Positions 6,346-14,618 of a stretch of 47,071 bases of DNA are shown here, piece after piece. The position numbers were made by a program, and so were the translations under genes. Every line of letters begins with the position of its first letter. Within the stretch, counting starts at the first letter, position 1. The stretch is from Oscillospiraceae bacterium (GTDB lineage: Bacteria; Bacillota; Clostridia; Oscillospirales; Acutalibacteraceae): NCBI GenBank assembly GCA_015066045.1, contig SVPD01000018.1, positions 1-47,071 of the forward strand, written 5' to 3'. The notes beneath the pieces were generated by a model. That model made no database searches, had not been told where the DNA came from, and saw only the letters and a program-made list of their open reading frames with translations.

Positions 6346-7215
6346 TTATTTCTCTTTCTTTTTGTCTGTCAGGCACGAAAAGCTGTCCTTTAACGCTCCC
6401 GTAGGGCAGACCGAGACACACTCTCTGCAGCGGATACACTCGGCACTGTCGGGCTTCACGGCGGGGTTTACATTCATTTTGCAGGCTCTTTCGCACTTGC
6501 CGCAGCCTACACATTTTTCTTTATCAAGAGTGATTCTGAAAACAGATATCTTGTTAAAAAAGGAATACAAGGCTCCGAGAGGACAGATATATTTACAGAA
6601 GGGACGGTATATAATTACCGATAAAAGCACTGTAAGAGCCAATATAAGTATTTTCCACGTGTAAAGAAAGCCGACGGTTTCCCTTAACGCACTGTTCAGA
6701 AGCACCAGCGGCACTCCCCCCTCCAGCGTACCCGCAGGACAGATGTATTTGCAAAACCAAGGCTCACCCAGCCCCGTCACGTCAACCGCTACCATAGGTA
6801 AAAGAATAACAAACACGAGCAAAATGACATATTTCAGCTTTCTTAAAAGCCTGTCGCCCTTAAAGGTGGTGAGTTTTTTCGGGAAGGGTATTTTATTAAG
6901 CAGCTCCTGTATAAGACCGAAGGGACAGAGCCAGCCGCAGACATATCTTCCCATAACCGCACCGACAAAAATCAGAAAGCCCGAAACATAAAGGCTTATC
7001 TTGCCTCCACGTGAGGAAAAGGAGGACTGTAAGGCACCCACGGGACAGGAGCCAAGAGCACCCGGGCAGGAGTAGCAGTTAAGCCCCGGCAGACAGAGGT
7101 TTTTCAGCCTTCCCTGATAAATTTTGCCCTGTGCAAAGCCCACAAGGTAGCTATTGGTCACAAACGCCCATAAGCCCTGAAGGGCAAGGCGGAAATCAAA
7201 TTTTTTCTTACCCAA
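6346..7215 (-). CDS. 4Fe-4S polyferredoxin-type membrane protein (NapH/NosR-like)
   Basis: 289 residues with several membrane segments and repeated cysteine motifs: CLPGLNCYSCPGALGSCPVG near the N-terminus, CGWLCPFG, CKYICPAG and CKYICPLG in or near the membrane helices, and a C-terminal pair of 4Fe-4S ferredoxin motifs (CVGCGKCERACKMNVNP, CIRCRECVSVCPTGAL). This is the NapH/NosR C-terminal arrangement, which moves electrons across or along the membrane. The substrate cannot be deduced. The start is a TTG at 7215 that overlaps the last 8 bases of the upstream CXXC gene (TTGGGTAA), with GGAG ten bases before it. The two genes are surely co-translated. Confidence 0.88.
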   Translation of the reverse strand: MGKKKFDFRLALQGLWAFVTNSYLVGFAQGKIYQGRLKNLCLPGLNCYSCPGALGSCPVGALQSSFSSRGGKISLYVSGFLIFVGAVMGRYVCGWLCPFGLIQELLNKIPFPKKLTTFKGDRLLRKLKYVILLVFVILLPMVAVDVTGLGEPWFCKYICPAGTLEGGVPLVLLNSALRETVGFLYTWKILILALTVLLSVIIYRPFCKYICPLGALYSFFNKISVFRITLDKEKCVGCGKCERACKMNVNPAVKPDSAECIRCRECVSVCPTGALKDSFSCLTDKKKEK

Positions 7216-7354
7216 TTCCGATACACTCCAGACATATTCTTACTGCCTTTTCGAAAACCTCTCTGTGCTCATTCTCTGCCGCACCGAAAAGCATCATTAC
7301 CGCACCCACGAGAGCGATAACTGCTCCGATGAGTGCCCGTTTATCCTTTTTCAT
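7208..7354 (-). CDS. CD1871A family CXXC-type small membrane protein (48 aa)
   Basis: A short gene easily missed by gene callers. From the ATG at 7354 it gives MKKDKRALIGAVIALVGAVM, one membrane helix, then a short acidic linker and the ending KAVRICLECIGIG. This ending, CLECIGIG, is the signature of the CD1871A family of CXXC proteins found beside 4Fe-4S membrane proteins in Clostridia. The two Cys may receive or pass electrons or bind metal; that is inference. The stop codon overlaps the TTG start of the iron-sulfur gene. Confidence 0.85.
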   Translation of the reverse strand: MKKDKRALIGAVIALVGAVMMLFGAAENEHREVFEKAVRICLECIGIG

Positions 7355-7446
7355 TTTAATCACCGGATACATAATAACACAGATTTATTAAAATTTATAC
7401 CGTTTCAAAGAAAAAATATTATAAGTTATTTTTCTCTTTCGTAATT

Positions 7447-7472
7447 TTAACTCGACTGTTAAGAGCTATAAT
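7447..7472 (+). promoter_or_regulatory. azlCD promoter with overlapping inverted repeat
   Basis: TATAAT at 7467-7472 has no good -35, but an inverted repeat TTAAC/GTTAA (7447-7462) occupies the -35 area. That layout suits an activator or repressor site for this amino-acid transport operon, as an inference. Confidence 0.45.
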
Positions 7473-7517
7473 TGCTTTTGGATAAAGAGCTATGCAAAAG
7501 AAAGGAAGTGGAACGCT

Positions 7518-8249
7518 ATGGTGAAAAAGCTGACAAAGAAAAAAATAAAAGCACTCAGACGTGCCGCCTATGTAGCCTTCCCCCACTCACTGCCTATACT
7601 GGCAGGCTACGGCTTTCTGGGACTCACCTACGGCATCTGCATGAGTGTAAACGGTCTTCACCCTCTCTACACCTTTTTTATGTGCATTTTTCTTTTCGGC
7701 GGCTCCACACAGATAGTGGGCGTCAGTCTGCTGACGGCAGCCTTCGATCCGGTGAATGCTTTCATAATTACCTTTATCCTGTGCGCAAGACATATCTTTT
7801 ACGGCATATCTATGCTGGAAAATTATAAAGGTCTGGGACTTAAGAAAATATATATGATATTCGGTATGGTGGACGAAACCTTTTCCATAAACTACTCCGC
7901 TCAGCCTCCCTCTGATGTGGACAGAGGCTGGTTTATGTTTTTCGTTACCCTCTTTAATCAGCTTTACTGGATATTCGGCTCTACAGTGGGTGCTTTGTTC
8001 GGCACGATGATAAAATTCAGCACCGAGGGCATCGAATTCGTTATGACCTCCATGTTCGTGGTTATCTTTATCGAGCAATGGAAAAAGGACAAAAATCATC
8101 TGAGCGCTCTTTTAGGTCTGGGCGTTTCCGTCATAAGCCTGCTGATTTTCGGAGCGGATAATTTCATTATTCCCTCTATGATAGGCATTTTCGCAGTGCT
8201 TACCCTTTCAAAGGGCTACTTAGAAAAAAAGGTAGGTGACGAAGAATGA
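7518..8249 (+). CDS. azlC: AzlC family branched-chain amino acid exporter subunit
   Basis: 243 residues with several membrane helices. The N-terminal RAAYVAFPHSLPILAGYGFLG and the FGGSTQIVGVSLL and CARHIFYGISML segments are typical of AzlC, the large subunit of the AzlCD exporter for branched-chain amino acids and analogues. The ATG at 7518 has AAAGGAAG upstream. It overlaps azlD by 4 bases (ATGA), which is the usual coupling in this pair. Substrate preference cannot be read from the sequence. Confidence 0.93.
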   Translation: MVKKLTKKKIKALRRAAYVAFPHSLPILAGYGFLGLTYGICMSVNGLHPLYTFFMCIFLFGGSTQIVGVSLLTAAFDPVNAFIITFILCARHIFYGISMLENYKGLGLKKIYMIFGMVDETFSINYSAQPPSDVDRGWFMFFVTLFNQLYWIFGSTVGALFGTMIKFSTEGIEFVMTSMFVVIFIEQWKKDKNHLSALLGLGVSVISLLIFGADNFIIPSMIGIFAVLTLSKGYLEKKVGDEE

Positions 8250-8572
8250 GTACAAACCAGAAAATAATTACCATAGCAGTTATGGTGCTCGCCACGGTAA
8301 TAATGCGTTATCTTCCCTTCATTCTTTTCCCCGATAATAAGCCTACACCGCCCTTTATCCACTATATGGGTAAGGTGCTGCCCCCTGCCGTTTTCAGCTT
8401 TCTGGTCATATATGCACTTAAAAATGTCAGCATAACCGACGGCAGCCACGGCATACCCGAGCTTATCGCCATAGTAATCACCGCCGCTGCACACCTGTGG
8501 AAAAAGCAGATGCTCATTTCCATCGCCGCAGGCACCGTAAGCTATATGCTGATGGTACAGTTTATTTTTTAA
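8246..8572 (+). CDS. azlD: AzlD domain protein, small exporter subunit
   Basis: 108 residues with three to four hydrophobic segments. The RYLPFILFP motif near residue 25 and the TAAAHLWKKQMLISIAAGT end segment match AzlD. It forms a complex with AzlC in the membrane; the 4-base overlap with azlC indicates coupled translation. A third small gene follows 9 bases later. Confidence 0.93.
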   Translation: MSTNQKIITIAVMVLATVIMRYLPFILFPDNKPTPPFIHYMGKVLPPAVFSFLVIYALKNVSITDGSHGIPELIAIVITAAAHLWKKQMLISIAAGTVSYMLMVQFIF

Positions 8573-8581
8573 GGTGGAACA

Positions 8582-8887
8582 ATGAAAAGCTTTATTAAAA
8601 CCGAAAGATTTATATATATTGCGATAGGGGCAGCGTTTATAGCCGCTTTCCTTACGGTTTATCTTCTGACGGATAAAAAGACAGATGCACTGCTCGGTGC
8701 TGAGCCCGTGGTCATACACGATGTGACGTCAGAGGAAGCCGTCGGAGACCGTACGGTTTATGTGACACCCTCGGGCAAAAAATACCATCTGGACGGATGT
8801 GACTACCTGAGTGAAAGAGGAATGTCCGTTTCACGGAAGGATGCAGAAAAGGCAGGATATGAGGCCTGTAAATACTGTCAGCCATAA
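8582..8887 (+). CDS. Membrane-anchored small protein with C-terminal Cys/His motif
   Basis: 101 residues. One membrane helix at about 10-30 is followed by an extracytoplasmic linker and the end region YVTPSGKKYHLDGCDYLSER, then ...AGYEACKYCQP. The pattern H-x3-C ... C-x2-C looks like a small zinc-binding knot. Similar tails occur fused to secreted nucleases and lipoproteins in Firmicutes (general recollection, no family name assigned). AAGGTGG precedes the ATG. It is third in the azlCD operon, but a link to transport is not evident. Confidence 0.75.
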   Translation: MKSFIKTERFIYIAIGAAFIAAFLTVYLLTDKKTDALLGAEPVVIHDVTSEEAVGDRTVYVTPSGKKYHLDGCDYLSERGMSVSRKDAEKAGYEACKYCQP

Positions 8888-8893
8888 AAAAAT

Positions 8894-8930
8894 ACAGGGA
8901 ACGTACTCGTTAAAAGGAGTCATTCCCTGT
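8894..8930. terminator. Bidirectional terminator between azlCD operon and SGNH gene
   Basis: ACAGGGAA/TTCCCTGT outer stem with an inner ACTC/GAGT stem, T-rich on the right and A-rich on the left, in a convergent gap. Confidence 0.85.
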
Positions 8931-8936
8931 TATTTT

Positions 8937-10256
8937 TTATTTTATTAAGGTGTTATAGATTTCGAGTGCGGCCTCTGCTCTGGTTACTGTCCCGAAGCCC
9001 TGACCTGACACAATCAGCTTAAGCATACCGATAAGATAAGAGAAGAAATCGGTGATGCCCGTCTTACCCGAAGCTTTGTAAAGAACTGAGCTGAGCTTAA
9101 GAGCCGTAACTGCTGCAGTGCTCTCGTTTACTTCATAGCCGTTAAGCTTATTGAGCACAGAAGTAAGCTCGGTGACGGTCATTTTTTCCTCAGCACCGAA
9201 GGTAACTGCATCGGCAGCGGCCATAAGTCCGTTCAAATACATATATTCCACTGCCTTGTATCCGGCAGAGGAAACAGGAACATCGCTGAAAGTAAATCTG
9301 GCATCGGGAAGAGCCTCCAGAATTCTCTGACTTATGTGTCTGTGTCCCGCTACGGTAGGATGTGAAATCTCGACCACTGTGCCGTAGGTGTCCACATAAA
9401 TGTAGCCGTACTTTTCCTGATTGTCGAGCATATGCTTATTACCGTAGTCGATGATGGCATCCTCTACGAGCATTTTAAGAGCGTTTGGCTGAGCGATGTT
9501 TTCCGGCTCACCCTCGGGAGTCTGATAGTATGTGGGGAACATACCGATAGCCATTAAGGTTACATCGGGATTGTTTTCGTAAATGTATTCGATGATATAG
9601 TTCCAGTTTTCTCTGAGATTTGAGAAGGCATAGGTCATAGCCTCGGGAAGAGCCTTTGCCAGATCGTCGAGAGCATTAAGATAGTCAGCCAGCTCGATGA
9701 TTTTTGAAATAATGCCGTCCTCAAAGGTGGCGTTTGCCAGAAGCTTTCTGAGCTCTGCTTTGAAATCCTCGGGAAGATTATTTTCTAACTGCACATCAGC
9801 CATAACCCAGCCGAGATAGGCACCCCAGTCATTACCGCCGATACCGATAAGAATGATGTCTGTCTCTGCGATAGCCTGACGCAGAGCGGGAGCTTTCAGC
9901 AGGATTTCATCCTTTGGTGTGCGGGGAACCTGAGTAAAAAGATATTTGTCGTCAGGTCTGTAGCTGTCGTCGAGCATATAGCGCAGCTCGATGGTTCTGA
10001 AGCCGGGACAGGCCATAGGGATAAGCTCGGCACCGAGAGCATCTGCCACATAGGCGGCGTAGGAGTCATCCACACGGGTGAACTCACTCATTTCGTCGCC
10101 GTAATCGGTAAATCCGCTGGCTTCACTGTCACCGAGAAGAAGAACCTTGTCATAATCGTAATACTGCTTTTCGCCCTCAGCTGCATAGCAGACAAGAGAG
10201 CCCGAAAAAAGAACGAGTGAAAGAAGAAGAGCGGTTATTCTTTTTAAATTTTTCAT
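8937..10256 (-). CDS. Secreted SGNH/GDSL hydrolase with C-terminal SLH-like region
   Basis: 439 residues. A signal peptide (KNLKRITALLLSLVLFSGSL, likely cleavage near CYAAEG) is followed by the SGNH fold: block I LLGDSEASG with Ser44, block III IGIGGNDWG, and block V around EISHPTVAGH near residues 293-302. The usual DxxH dyad reads ExxH here. From about residue 318 the sequence FSDVPVSSAGYKAVEYMYLN, ...MTVTELTSVLNKL and VTRAEAALEIYN resemble one to two S-layer homology repeats, so the esterase may be held on the cell wall. It probably deacylates polysaccharides or lipids; substrate unknown. It has its own promoter at 10287-10315. Confidence 0.85.
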   Translation of the reverse strand: MKNLKRITALLLSLVLFSGSLVCYAAEGEKQYYDYDKVLLLGDSEASGFTDYGDEMSEFTRVDDSYAAYVADALGAELIPMACPGFRTIELRYMLDDSYRPDDKYLFTQVPRTPKDEILLKAPALRQAIAETDIILIGIGGNDWGAYLGWVMADVQLENNLPEDFKAELRKLLANATFEDGIISKIIELADYLNALDDLAKALPEAMTYAFSNLRENWNYIIEYIYENNPDVTLMAIGMFPTYYQTPEGEPENIAQPNALKMLVEDAIIDYGNKHMLDNQEKYGYIYVDTYGTVVEISHPTVAGHRHISQRILEALPDARFTFSDVPVSSAGYKAVEYMYLNGLMAAADAVTFGAEEKMTVTELTSVLNKLNGYEVNESTAAVTALKLSSVLYKASGKTGITDFFSYLIGMLKLIVSGQGFGTVTRAEAALEIYNTLIK

Positions 10257-10286
10257 AGTTTTACCTCCGCAAATTATTTACGCTCT

Positions 10287-10315
10287 ATGTTAACATTAAG
10301 CTTTTTATTTGTCAA
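10287..10315 (-). promoter_or_regulatory. Sigma-A promoter of the SGNH hydrolase gene
   Basis: Minus strand TTGACA (10315-10310), 17-base spacer, TAACAT (10292-10287). Confidence 0.7.
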
Positions 10316-10470
10316 TAATATATTTACAAAAAAGCAAACGGGTTTTTACCGTGCCCATCCGCTTAAAGCATAACCCCGAGAATAAAAGCCTTAACCTCCT
10401 TATGAAGCGTCGCCCTTTTACAGGTTTAGTTTTTAAAAAAATGCCCAATACTCTCTTTGAGGTGATGTAT

Positions 10471-11148
10471 GTGGTAAATATGCTCATAAGAGGTATCATA
10501 ATCTATGTAACGGTTATTTTTGCCGTCAGACTGATGGGAAAAAGGCAGATAGGAGAGCTGCAGCCCGCAGAATTAGTGGTTACCATCCTTCTTTCTCAGG
10601 TGGCATCAATGCCCTTCGAAAGTCTGGAGGTTCCTCTTTTAAGCATACTGTCCATCATCTTTCTGCTCATAGGGCTGGAGATTGTCTGCTCGGTGGCGGG
10701 AATGAAAATAAAGGGCTTCCGTAATCTTATTCAGGGCAACCCTATCCTCATAATAAAGGACGGAAAGCTGGTGCAGGAGCAGCTGAGCAACGTGCGCTAC
10801 AGTGTAGAGGACCTGCTGGAGGCGTTAAGGCTGAAGGATATTTTCGACATCAGCCAGGTTCAGTTCGCCTATATAGAAACAAACGGTGCCATAAGTGTTC
10901 TGCTGAAAAATAAATTCCGTCCCGTAACCATCGGTGACACAGACATCAGGACTGCGCCCTGCGAGCTGCCTTGTCTGGTAATCAGCGACGGCAAGATAGT
11001 GAAAAACCATCTGGAAATATGCGGTATGACGGAAAAACGGCTTCATTCCATAATGAAAAAGGAGCAGATAGCGGTAGAGGATATTATGCTTATGACTGCC
11101 GAAAGGGGCGGTAAATATTACATCGTGAGAAAGGATGGCAGCAAATGA
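10471..11148 (+). CDS. DUF421 (YetF-type) membrane protein
   Basis: 225 residues from the GTG at 10471, the best-spaced start after GAGGTGAT (10459-10466); the open frame reaches further upstream but that part lacks family resemblance. Three N-terminal helices precede the RLMGKRQIGELQPAELVVTI signature and a cytosolic tail with NPILIIKDGKL and the LLEALRLKDIFDISQVQFAY motif, all typical of DUF421/YetF. YetF relatives in Bacillus are tied to spore membrane properties; a general function is not established. It overlaps the DUF4363 gene by 4 bases, a pairing common in Clostridia. Confidence 0.88.
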   Translation: MVNMLIRGIIIYVTVIFAVRLMGKRQIGELQPAELVVTILLSQVASMPFESLEVPLLSILSIIFLLIGLEIVCSVAGMKIKGFRNLIQGNPILIIKDGKLVQEQLSNVRYSVEDLLEALRLKDIFDISQVQFAYIETNGAISVLLKNKFRPVTIGDTDIRTAPCELPCLVISDGKIVKNHLEICGMTEKRLHSIMKKEQIAVEDIMLMTAERGGKYYIVRKDGSK

Positions 11149-11525
11149 AAAGAGTTTTTCCGGCAATCGTGCTGCTGATTTTATGCATAGGTATATGCGT
11201 TTACGGCAGCATAGCCACCGAAAACAAAACCAAAGCACTGCTGAATATGCTGAATGAGGCTGAATATGCAATAAATATCGGTGAAAAGGAAGGTGCCCTC
11301 AGCAGCATCAGAAGAGTCGAGGAGGAATGGGAGCGCGCAGAAAGGTTTTTCAGCTCCGTTTCCGAGACTGCGCTCCTCGATGAAATAGACCTTTCTCTGG
11401 GCAGCATAGAAAAGCATATAGAGGCAGATATGAACGATGAAGCAACGGTGGTTATAGAGCAGTGCCGCATCGGCCTTGAGACCATACTCAGACGGCAGAA
11501 GCTCTCTTTAGACAACATACTGTGA
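11145..11525 (+). CDS. DUF4363 family membrane-anchored protein
   Basis: 126 residues: an N-terminal helix (FPAIVLLILCIGICVYGSIA) then an extracytoplasmic, highly helical, charged region with VEEEWERAERFFSS, the hallmark of DUF4363. These proteins almost always accompany DUF421 genes; the start overlaps the stop of the DUF421 gene. Function unknown, though the coiled helical domain suggests a partner of the DUF421 protein outside the membrane. Confidence 0.85.
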   Translation: MKRVFPAIVLLILCIGICVYGSIATENKTKALLNMLNEAEYAINIGEKEGALSSIRRVEEEWERAERFFSSVSETALLDEIDLSLGSIEKHIEADMNDEATVVIEQCRIGLETILRRQKLSLDNIL

Positions 11526-11594
11526 GCTTTTTCACCGGACCTCATATGACACATCCTCTGCAGAAGAGATACCTTCAGCCATAGCAGTTAAAGG

Positions 11595-11622
11595 TTGACA
11601 AAGGAACAAAGAATGATATAAT
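11595..11622 (+). promoter_or_regulatory. Strong sigma-A promoter of the EamA transporter gene
   Basis: TTGACA (11595-11600), 16-base spacer beginning AAGGAA, TATAAT (11617-11622). Both hexamers match consensus. Confidence 0.85.
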
Positions 11623-11654
11623 AAGGTTATCATTTTATTAATAGAGGATGTTAT

Positions 11655-12539
11655 ATGAAAAAATTAATGAACCCACGTCTGATGCTCATTGCATCCATGA
11701 CAATATTCGGCACGCTGGGTATTTTCGTGCGTAATATTCCCGTTTCCTCGGGTGAGCTCGCACTGTACCGTGCGGTGCTGGCGGCTCTGCTGATAGGTGG
11801 CTTTTTGCTCGTAACCGGACAGAAAATCCCCTTCGGCGGAATAAAAAAGGAGCTGCCTCTCCTTTTAGCCTCGGGTGTGGCTATGGGCATAAACTGGATT
11901 TTACTTTTCGAGGCCTACAAATACACCTCCGTTTCCGCGGCTACCCTGAGCTACTATTTCGCACCGGTCATCGTTACGGCGGTATGTCCCCTGCTTTTTA
12001 AGGAAAGGCTGACAGGAAAGCAGATTTTATGCTTCGTGATGTCTACGGTAGGTCTTGTTCTTATCACGGGTATCGGCGGCGGTCTTTCGGGCAGCAGAGA
12101 CATAATAGGTATTCTTTTCGGTCTCGGTGCAGCCTGCTTTTACGCTACGGTTATTCTGCTTAACAAGTTCATTAAAAACGTGGAGGGTATACACAGAACC
12201 TTTCTGCAGTTCATAGCAGCGATTATCGTTCTTTTACCATATGTGCTTTTCACGGGCGGTATTACTCTCAGCTCTCTCGACGGCAAGGGCTGGATAAATC
12301 TGCTCATAATAGGTCTGTTTCACACAGGTGTCACCTACTGTATGTACTTCTCCTCTCTTAAGGAGCTTCCCGGACAGAAGGCCGCTATCCTCAGCTACAT
12401 AGATCCGTTAGTGGCAGTGTTTATTTCAGTGACGGTGCTGAATGAGGCTATGACGCTTCCGCAGGTTATAGGCGGTGCGCTTATTTTAGGCTTTACGCTG
12501 ATAAATGAGCTTTCACCGAGGAAAGGCAAGGCTGATTAA
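11655..12539 (+). CDS. EamA family (DMT) transporter
   Basis: 294 residues with about ten hydrophobic segments arranged as two EamA repeats. FGTLGIFVRNIPVSSGELAL opens the first half, and the second contains YIDPLVAVFISVTVLNEAMT, the conserved helix of the second repeat. These are drug/metabolite exporters, often for amino acids or other small metabolites; the substrate is not predictable. It stands alone behind a consensus promoter with TAGAGGAT as ribosome binding site, and its transcript probably ends in MITE copy 1. Confidence 0.88.
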   Translation: MKKLMNPRLMLIASMTIFGTLGIFVRNIPVSSGELALYRAVLAALLIGGFLLVTGQKIPFGGIKKELPLLLASGVAMGINWILLFEAYKYTSVSAATLSYYFAPVIVTAVCPLLFKERLTGKQILCFVMSTVGLVLITGIGGGLSGSRDIIGILFGLGAACFYATVILLNKFIKNVEGIHRTFLQFIAAIIVLLPYVLFTGGITLSSLDGKGWINLLIIGLFHTGVTYCMYFSSLKELPGQKAAILSYIDPLVAVFISVTVLNEAMTLPQVIGGALILGFTLINELSPRKGKAD

Positions 12540-12547
12540 AAGATTAT

Positions 12548-12714
12548 TGCAGTAAGATGCAGCAGACGTATGATTATACTCCGAAAGGGCGAAAAATGCC
12601 TGAAAATCAAATATTTATTATTTGAAGCACCGTATTATTCCATATAATAATAATTAAAACAGATGTGTTTAAAGGTCACTTAAACACATCTGTTTTTTGC
12701 TTTGATTACTGCAG
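12548..12714 (-). mobile_element. MITE-like element, copy 1 (inverted orientation, internally deleted)
   Basis: The left end GCAGTAAGATGCAG and the right end TTACTGCAGC are near-complementary. Read on the minus strand it matches the copy at 28695-28893 over most of its length, including GAGTATAATCATACGTCT and the AATAAATATTTG block. It lacks the second half of that copy's large hairpin. The central hairpin AAACAGATGTGTTT/AAACACATCTGTTT is followed by TTTT on either strand, so it also works as a terminator for the EamA gene and the methyltransferase gene. Confidence 0.8.
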
Positions 12715-12723
12715 CAGCTTTTC

Positions 12724-13839
12724 TTATTTGAAATACATATAAAGCTGACATTTAATCATACCGTTATAAAGCTTACGGCGTTTGTCTGCCTTTCTGCCGA
12801 AGAAGATTTCGAAATCCTCCGAGGGGCTGATGATACTGTAGGACCAGCCCTTCTGCTGCCTGAAGCATTTACCCATAGACTTATATAATTCCTCCGCCTG
12901 CTTAAGGTCGAGAAGTCTTTCACCGTAGGGCGGATTACAGATAAGAGTGCCTCTGTCGGTTTTCGGCGTGAACTCCTTCACGTCACATTTTTCGAAGCTG
13001 ATGAATTTTGCCACACCTGCTCTTTCGGCATTGGCACGGGCGAGCTCGAGAGACCTTTCGTCGATATCGGAGCCGTAGGCAACGAACTGACTTTCGGTCA
13101 GAGCGAGGCTTTTCGCTCTTTCTCTCTCACTGCTCCAGATGCTTTCGGGAAGATTTGACCATCTTTCAGCGGTAAAATGACGGTTTATGCCGGGAGCCAT
13201 ATTATTGGCCAGAAGCGCACCCTCGATAAGGATGGTGCCCGAGCCGCACATCGGATCATAAAGAGTGTGATAAGGGCGCAGTCTCGACAGGCAGCAGAGA
13301 GAAGCGGCTAAGGTTTCCTTTATGGGAGCACCGTTTGACTCGAGACGGTAGCCTCTTTTATGAAGTCCGTAGCCCGAGGTATCAATAAGAAGGCTTACCT
13401 GATCCTTCATAATGGAGAACTGAATCTGATAAAGAGGGCCTGTTTCCTCAAACCACGAAATGTTATATTTGCTCTTCAGTCTTTCCACCACTGCCTTTTT
13501 TATAATAGACTGACAGTCACTTACGCTGAAAAGAGCGGAATTAAGAGAATAGCCCTTTACGGGGAAGGTATCGTATGCACCTATCCACTCCTCCCAGGGC
13601 AGAGCCTTGGTTCCCTGAAAAAGCTCCTCAAAGCTTTTAGCCTGAAAGCTACCGACCAGAATCTGTATTCTTTCGGCATAGCGTGAGCAGATGTTTGCTC
13701 TGGCCAAAAGATATTCGTCACCGGAAAAAAGCACTCTGCCGTTTTCGGAGACTACGTTTTCAGCCCCTAAGTTCTTCATCTCGTCAGCGATAAGCTTTTC
13801 GAGACCGAGAAGACAGGGAATAACAAAATTTATTTTCAT
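12724..13839 (-). CDS. THUMP-domain 23S rRNA (guanine-N2) methyltransferase, RlmL/YpsC-like
   Basis: 371 residues. An N-terminal ferredoxin-like and THUMP region (MKINFVIPCLLGLEKLIADE, about 1-160) precedes a Rossmann methyltransferase domain with DPMCGSGTILIEGALLA (SAM-binding loop), YGSDIDERSLELARANAERA (acidic ribose-binding motif), and the catalytic NPPYGERL near residue 300. NPPY marks exocyclic amino methylation, and the architecture is that of YpsC/RlmL N-terminal-type enzymes that make m2G in 23S rRNA. The target base is not shown. Convergent with the EamA gene across MITE copy 1. Confidence 0.9.
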   Translation of the reverse strand: MKINFVIPCLLGLEKLIADEMKNLGAENVVSENGRVLFSGDEYLLARANICSRYAERIQILVGSFQAKSFEELFQGTKALPWEEWIGAYDTFPVKGYSLNSALFSVSDCQSIIKKAVVERLKSKYNISWFEETGPLYQIQFSIMKDQVSLLIDTSGYGLHKRGYRLESNGAPIKETLAASLCCLSRLRPYHTLYDPMCGSGTILIEGALLANNMAPGINRHFTAERWSNLPESIWSSERERAKSLALTESQFVAYGSDIDERSLELARANAERAGVAKFISFEKCDVKEFTPKTDRGTLICNPPYGERLLDLKQAEELYKSMGKCFRQQKGWSYSIISPSEDFEIFFGRKADKRRKLYNGMIKCQLYMYFK

Positions 13840-13874
13840 AAATAACCTACTTTCTATAAGGTATATACGCTAAA

Positions 13875-13908
13875 AATCACCCTGCCGACACAGGTCAGCA
13901 GGGTGATT
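13875..13908 (-). terminator. Terminator of hpf
   Basis: Minus strand AATCACCCTGC/GCAGGGTGATT with an inner TGAC/GTCG stem, followed by TTTTT. Confidence 0.85.
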
Positions 13909-13930
13909 ATATCACATCTTTTCAGATAAA

Positions 13931-14458
13931 TCAATCAACATCGGGAATAATTAAGCCGTATCCTCCGTCTTTTCGGGCATAAACGACACAGATTTTCTCA
14001 GTGGTGCTGTCAAGGAACACATAGAACTGATGGTCGAGAAGATTCATCTGTAAAATCGCTTCCTCCACGCTCTGAGGCTTAAGGGTGATTTCCTTGGAAC
14101 GGATAACAGAGTAGTCATCCTCGGGCTCAAAGACGTCAATGGCTTCATAGGCATCAAAGGCTCCGCTGCGAAGTCTTTTTTCGACCTTGGTTTTATTTTT
14201 GCGGATTTGACGTACGATAGAGTCAGCACATCTGTCGAGAGCATCATTCATATTTACCGCTCTTTCCTGTGAACGGAAAATCATACCGTCATGGTAAATG
14301 GTAACCTCGACTATCTGTTCGTTTTTTTCGACAGTCGCAGTTATCTTTGCCTCTGCTTCGGCACCGAAAAACTTTTCAACCTTTTTGAGTCTTTTTTCGG
14401 CTCTTTCTCTGAATGAATCTCTGGGTGTGCATTTTCTGCCGATAACTGTAATTTTCAT
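13931..14458 (-). CDS. hpf: Ribosome hibernation promoting factor, long form
   Basis: 175 residues from the ATG at 14458, preceded by AAAGGAG. The N-terminal domain (MKITVIGRKCTPRDSFRERA to about residue 100) is the ribosome-binding beta-alpha fold. A linker leads to the C-terminal dimerisation domain (EITLKPQSVEEAILQMNLLD ... FYVFLDSTTEKICVVYARKD), which marks the long form that pairs 70S ribosomes into 100S dimers in stationary phase. Single gene with its own promoter and terminator. Confidence 0.95.
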   Translation of the reverse strand: MKITVIGRKCTPRDSFRERAEKRLKKVEKFFGAEAEAKITATVEKNEQIVEVTIYHDGMIFRSQERAVNMNDALDRCADSIVRQIRKNKTKVEKRLRSGAFDAYEAIDVFEPEDDYSVIRSKEITLKPQSVEEAILQMNLLDHQFYVFLDSTTEKICVVYARKDGGYGLIIPDVD

Positions 14459-14512
14459 ATCGTCAGCTCCTTTCTGTGGTTGAAAAAGAGTAGCATCTCC
14501 TTTTCTGTTAAC

Positions 14513-14540
14513 ATTATAGCATATATTCACATAAAAATAA
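14513..14540 (-). promoter_or_regulatory. Extended -10 promoter of hpf
   Basis: Minus strand TGC-TATAAT (-10 at 14518-14513) with a weak TTATTT (14540-14535) at 16 bases. Confidence 0.6.
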
Positions 14541-14589
14541 ATAGTTTTCGGAAAATTTTATTGAATATTTCCATATTTGTTAAAAGAAC

Positions 14590-14612
14590 GGAGCCGCACT
14601 AAGCGACTCCGC
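14590..14612 (-). terminator. Terminator after the kinase gene
   Basis: Minus strand GGAGTCGC/GCGGCTCC stem with one G-T pair, then GTTCTTTT. Confidence 0.55.
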
Positions 14613-14618
14613 AAATGA

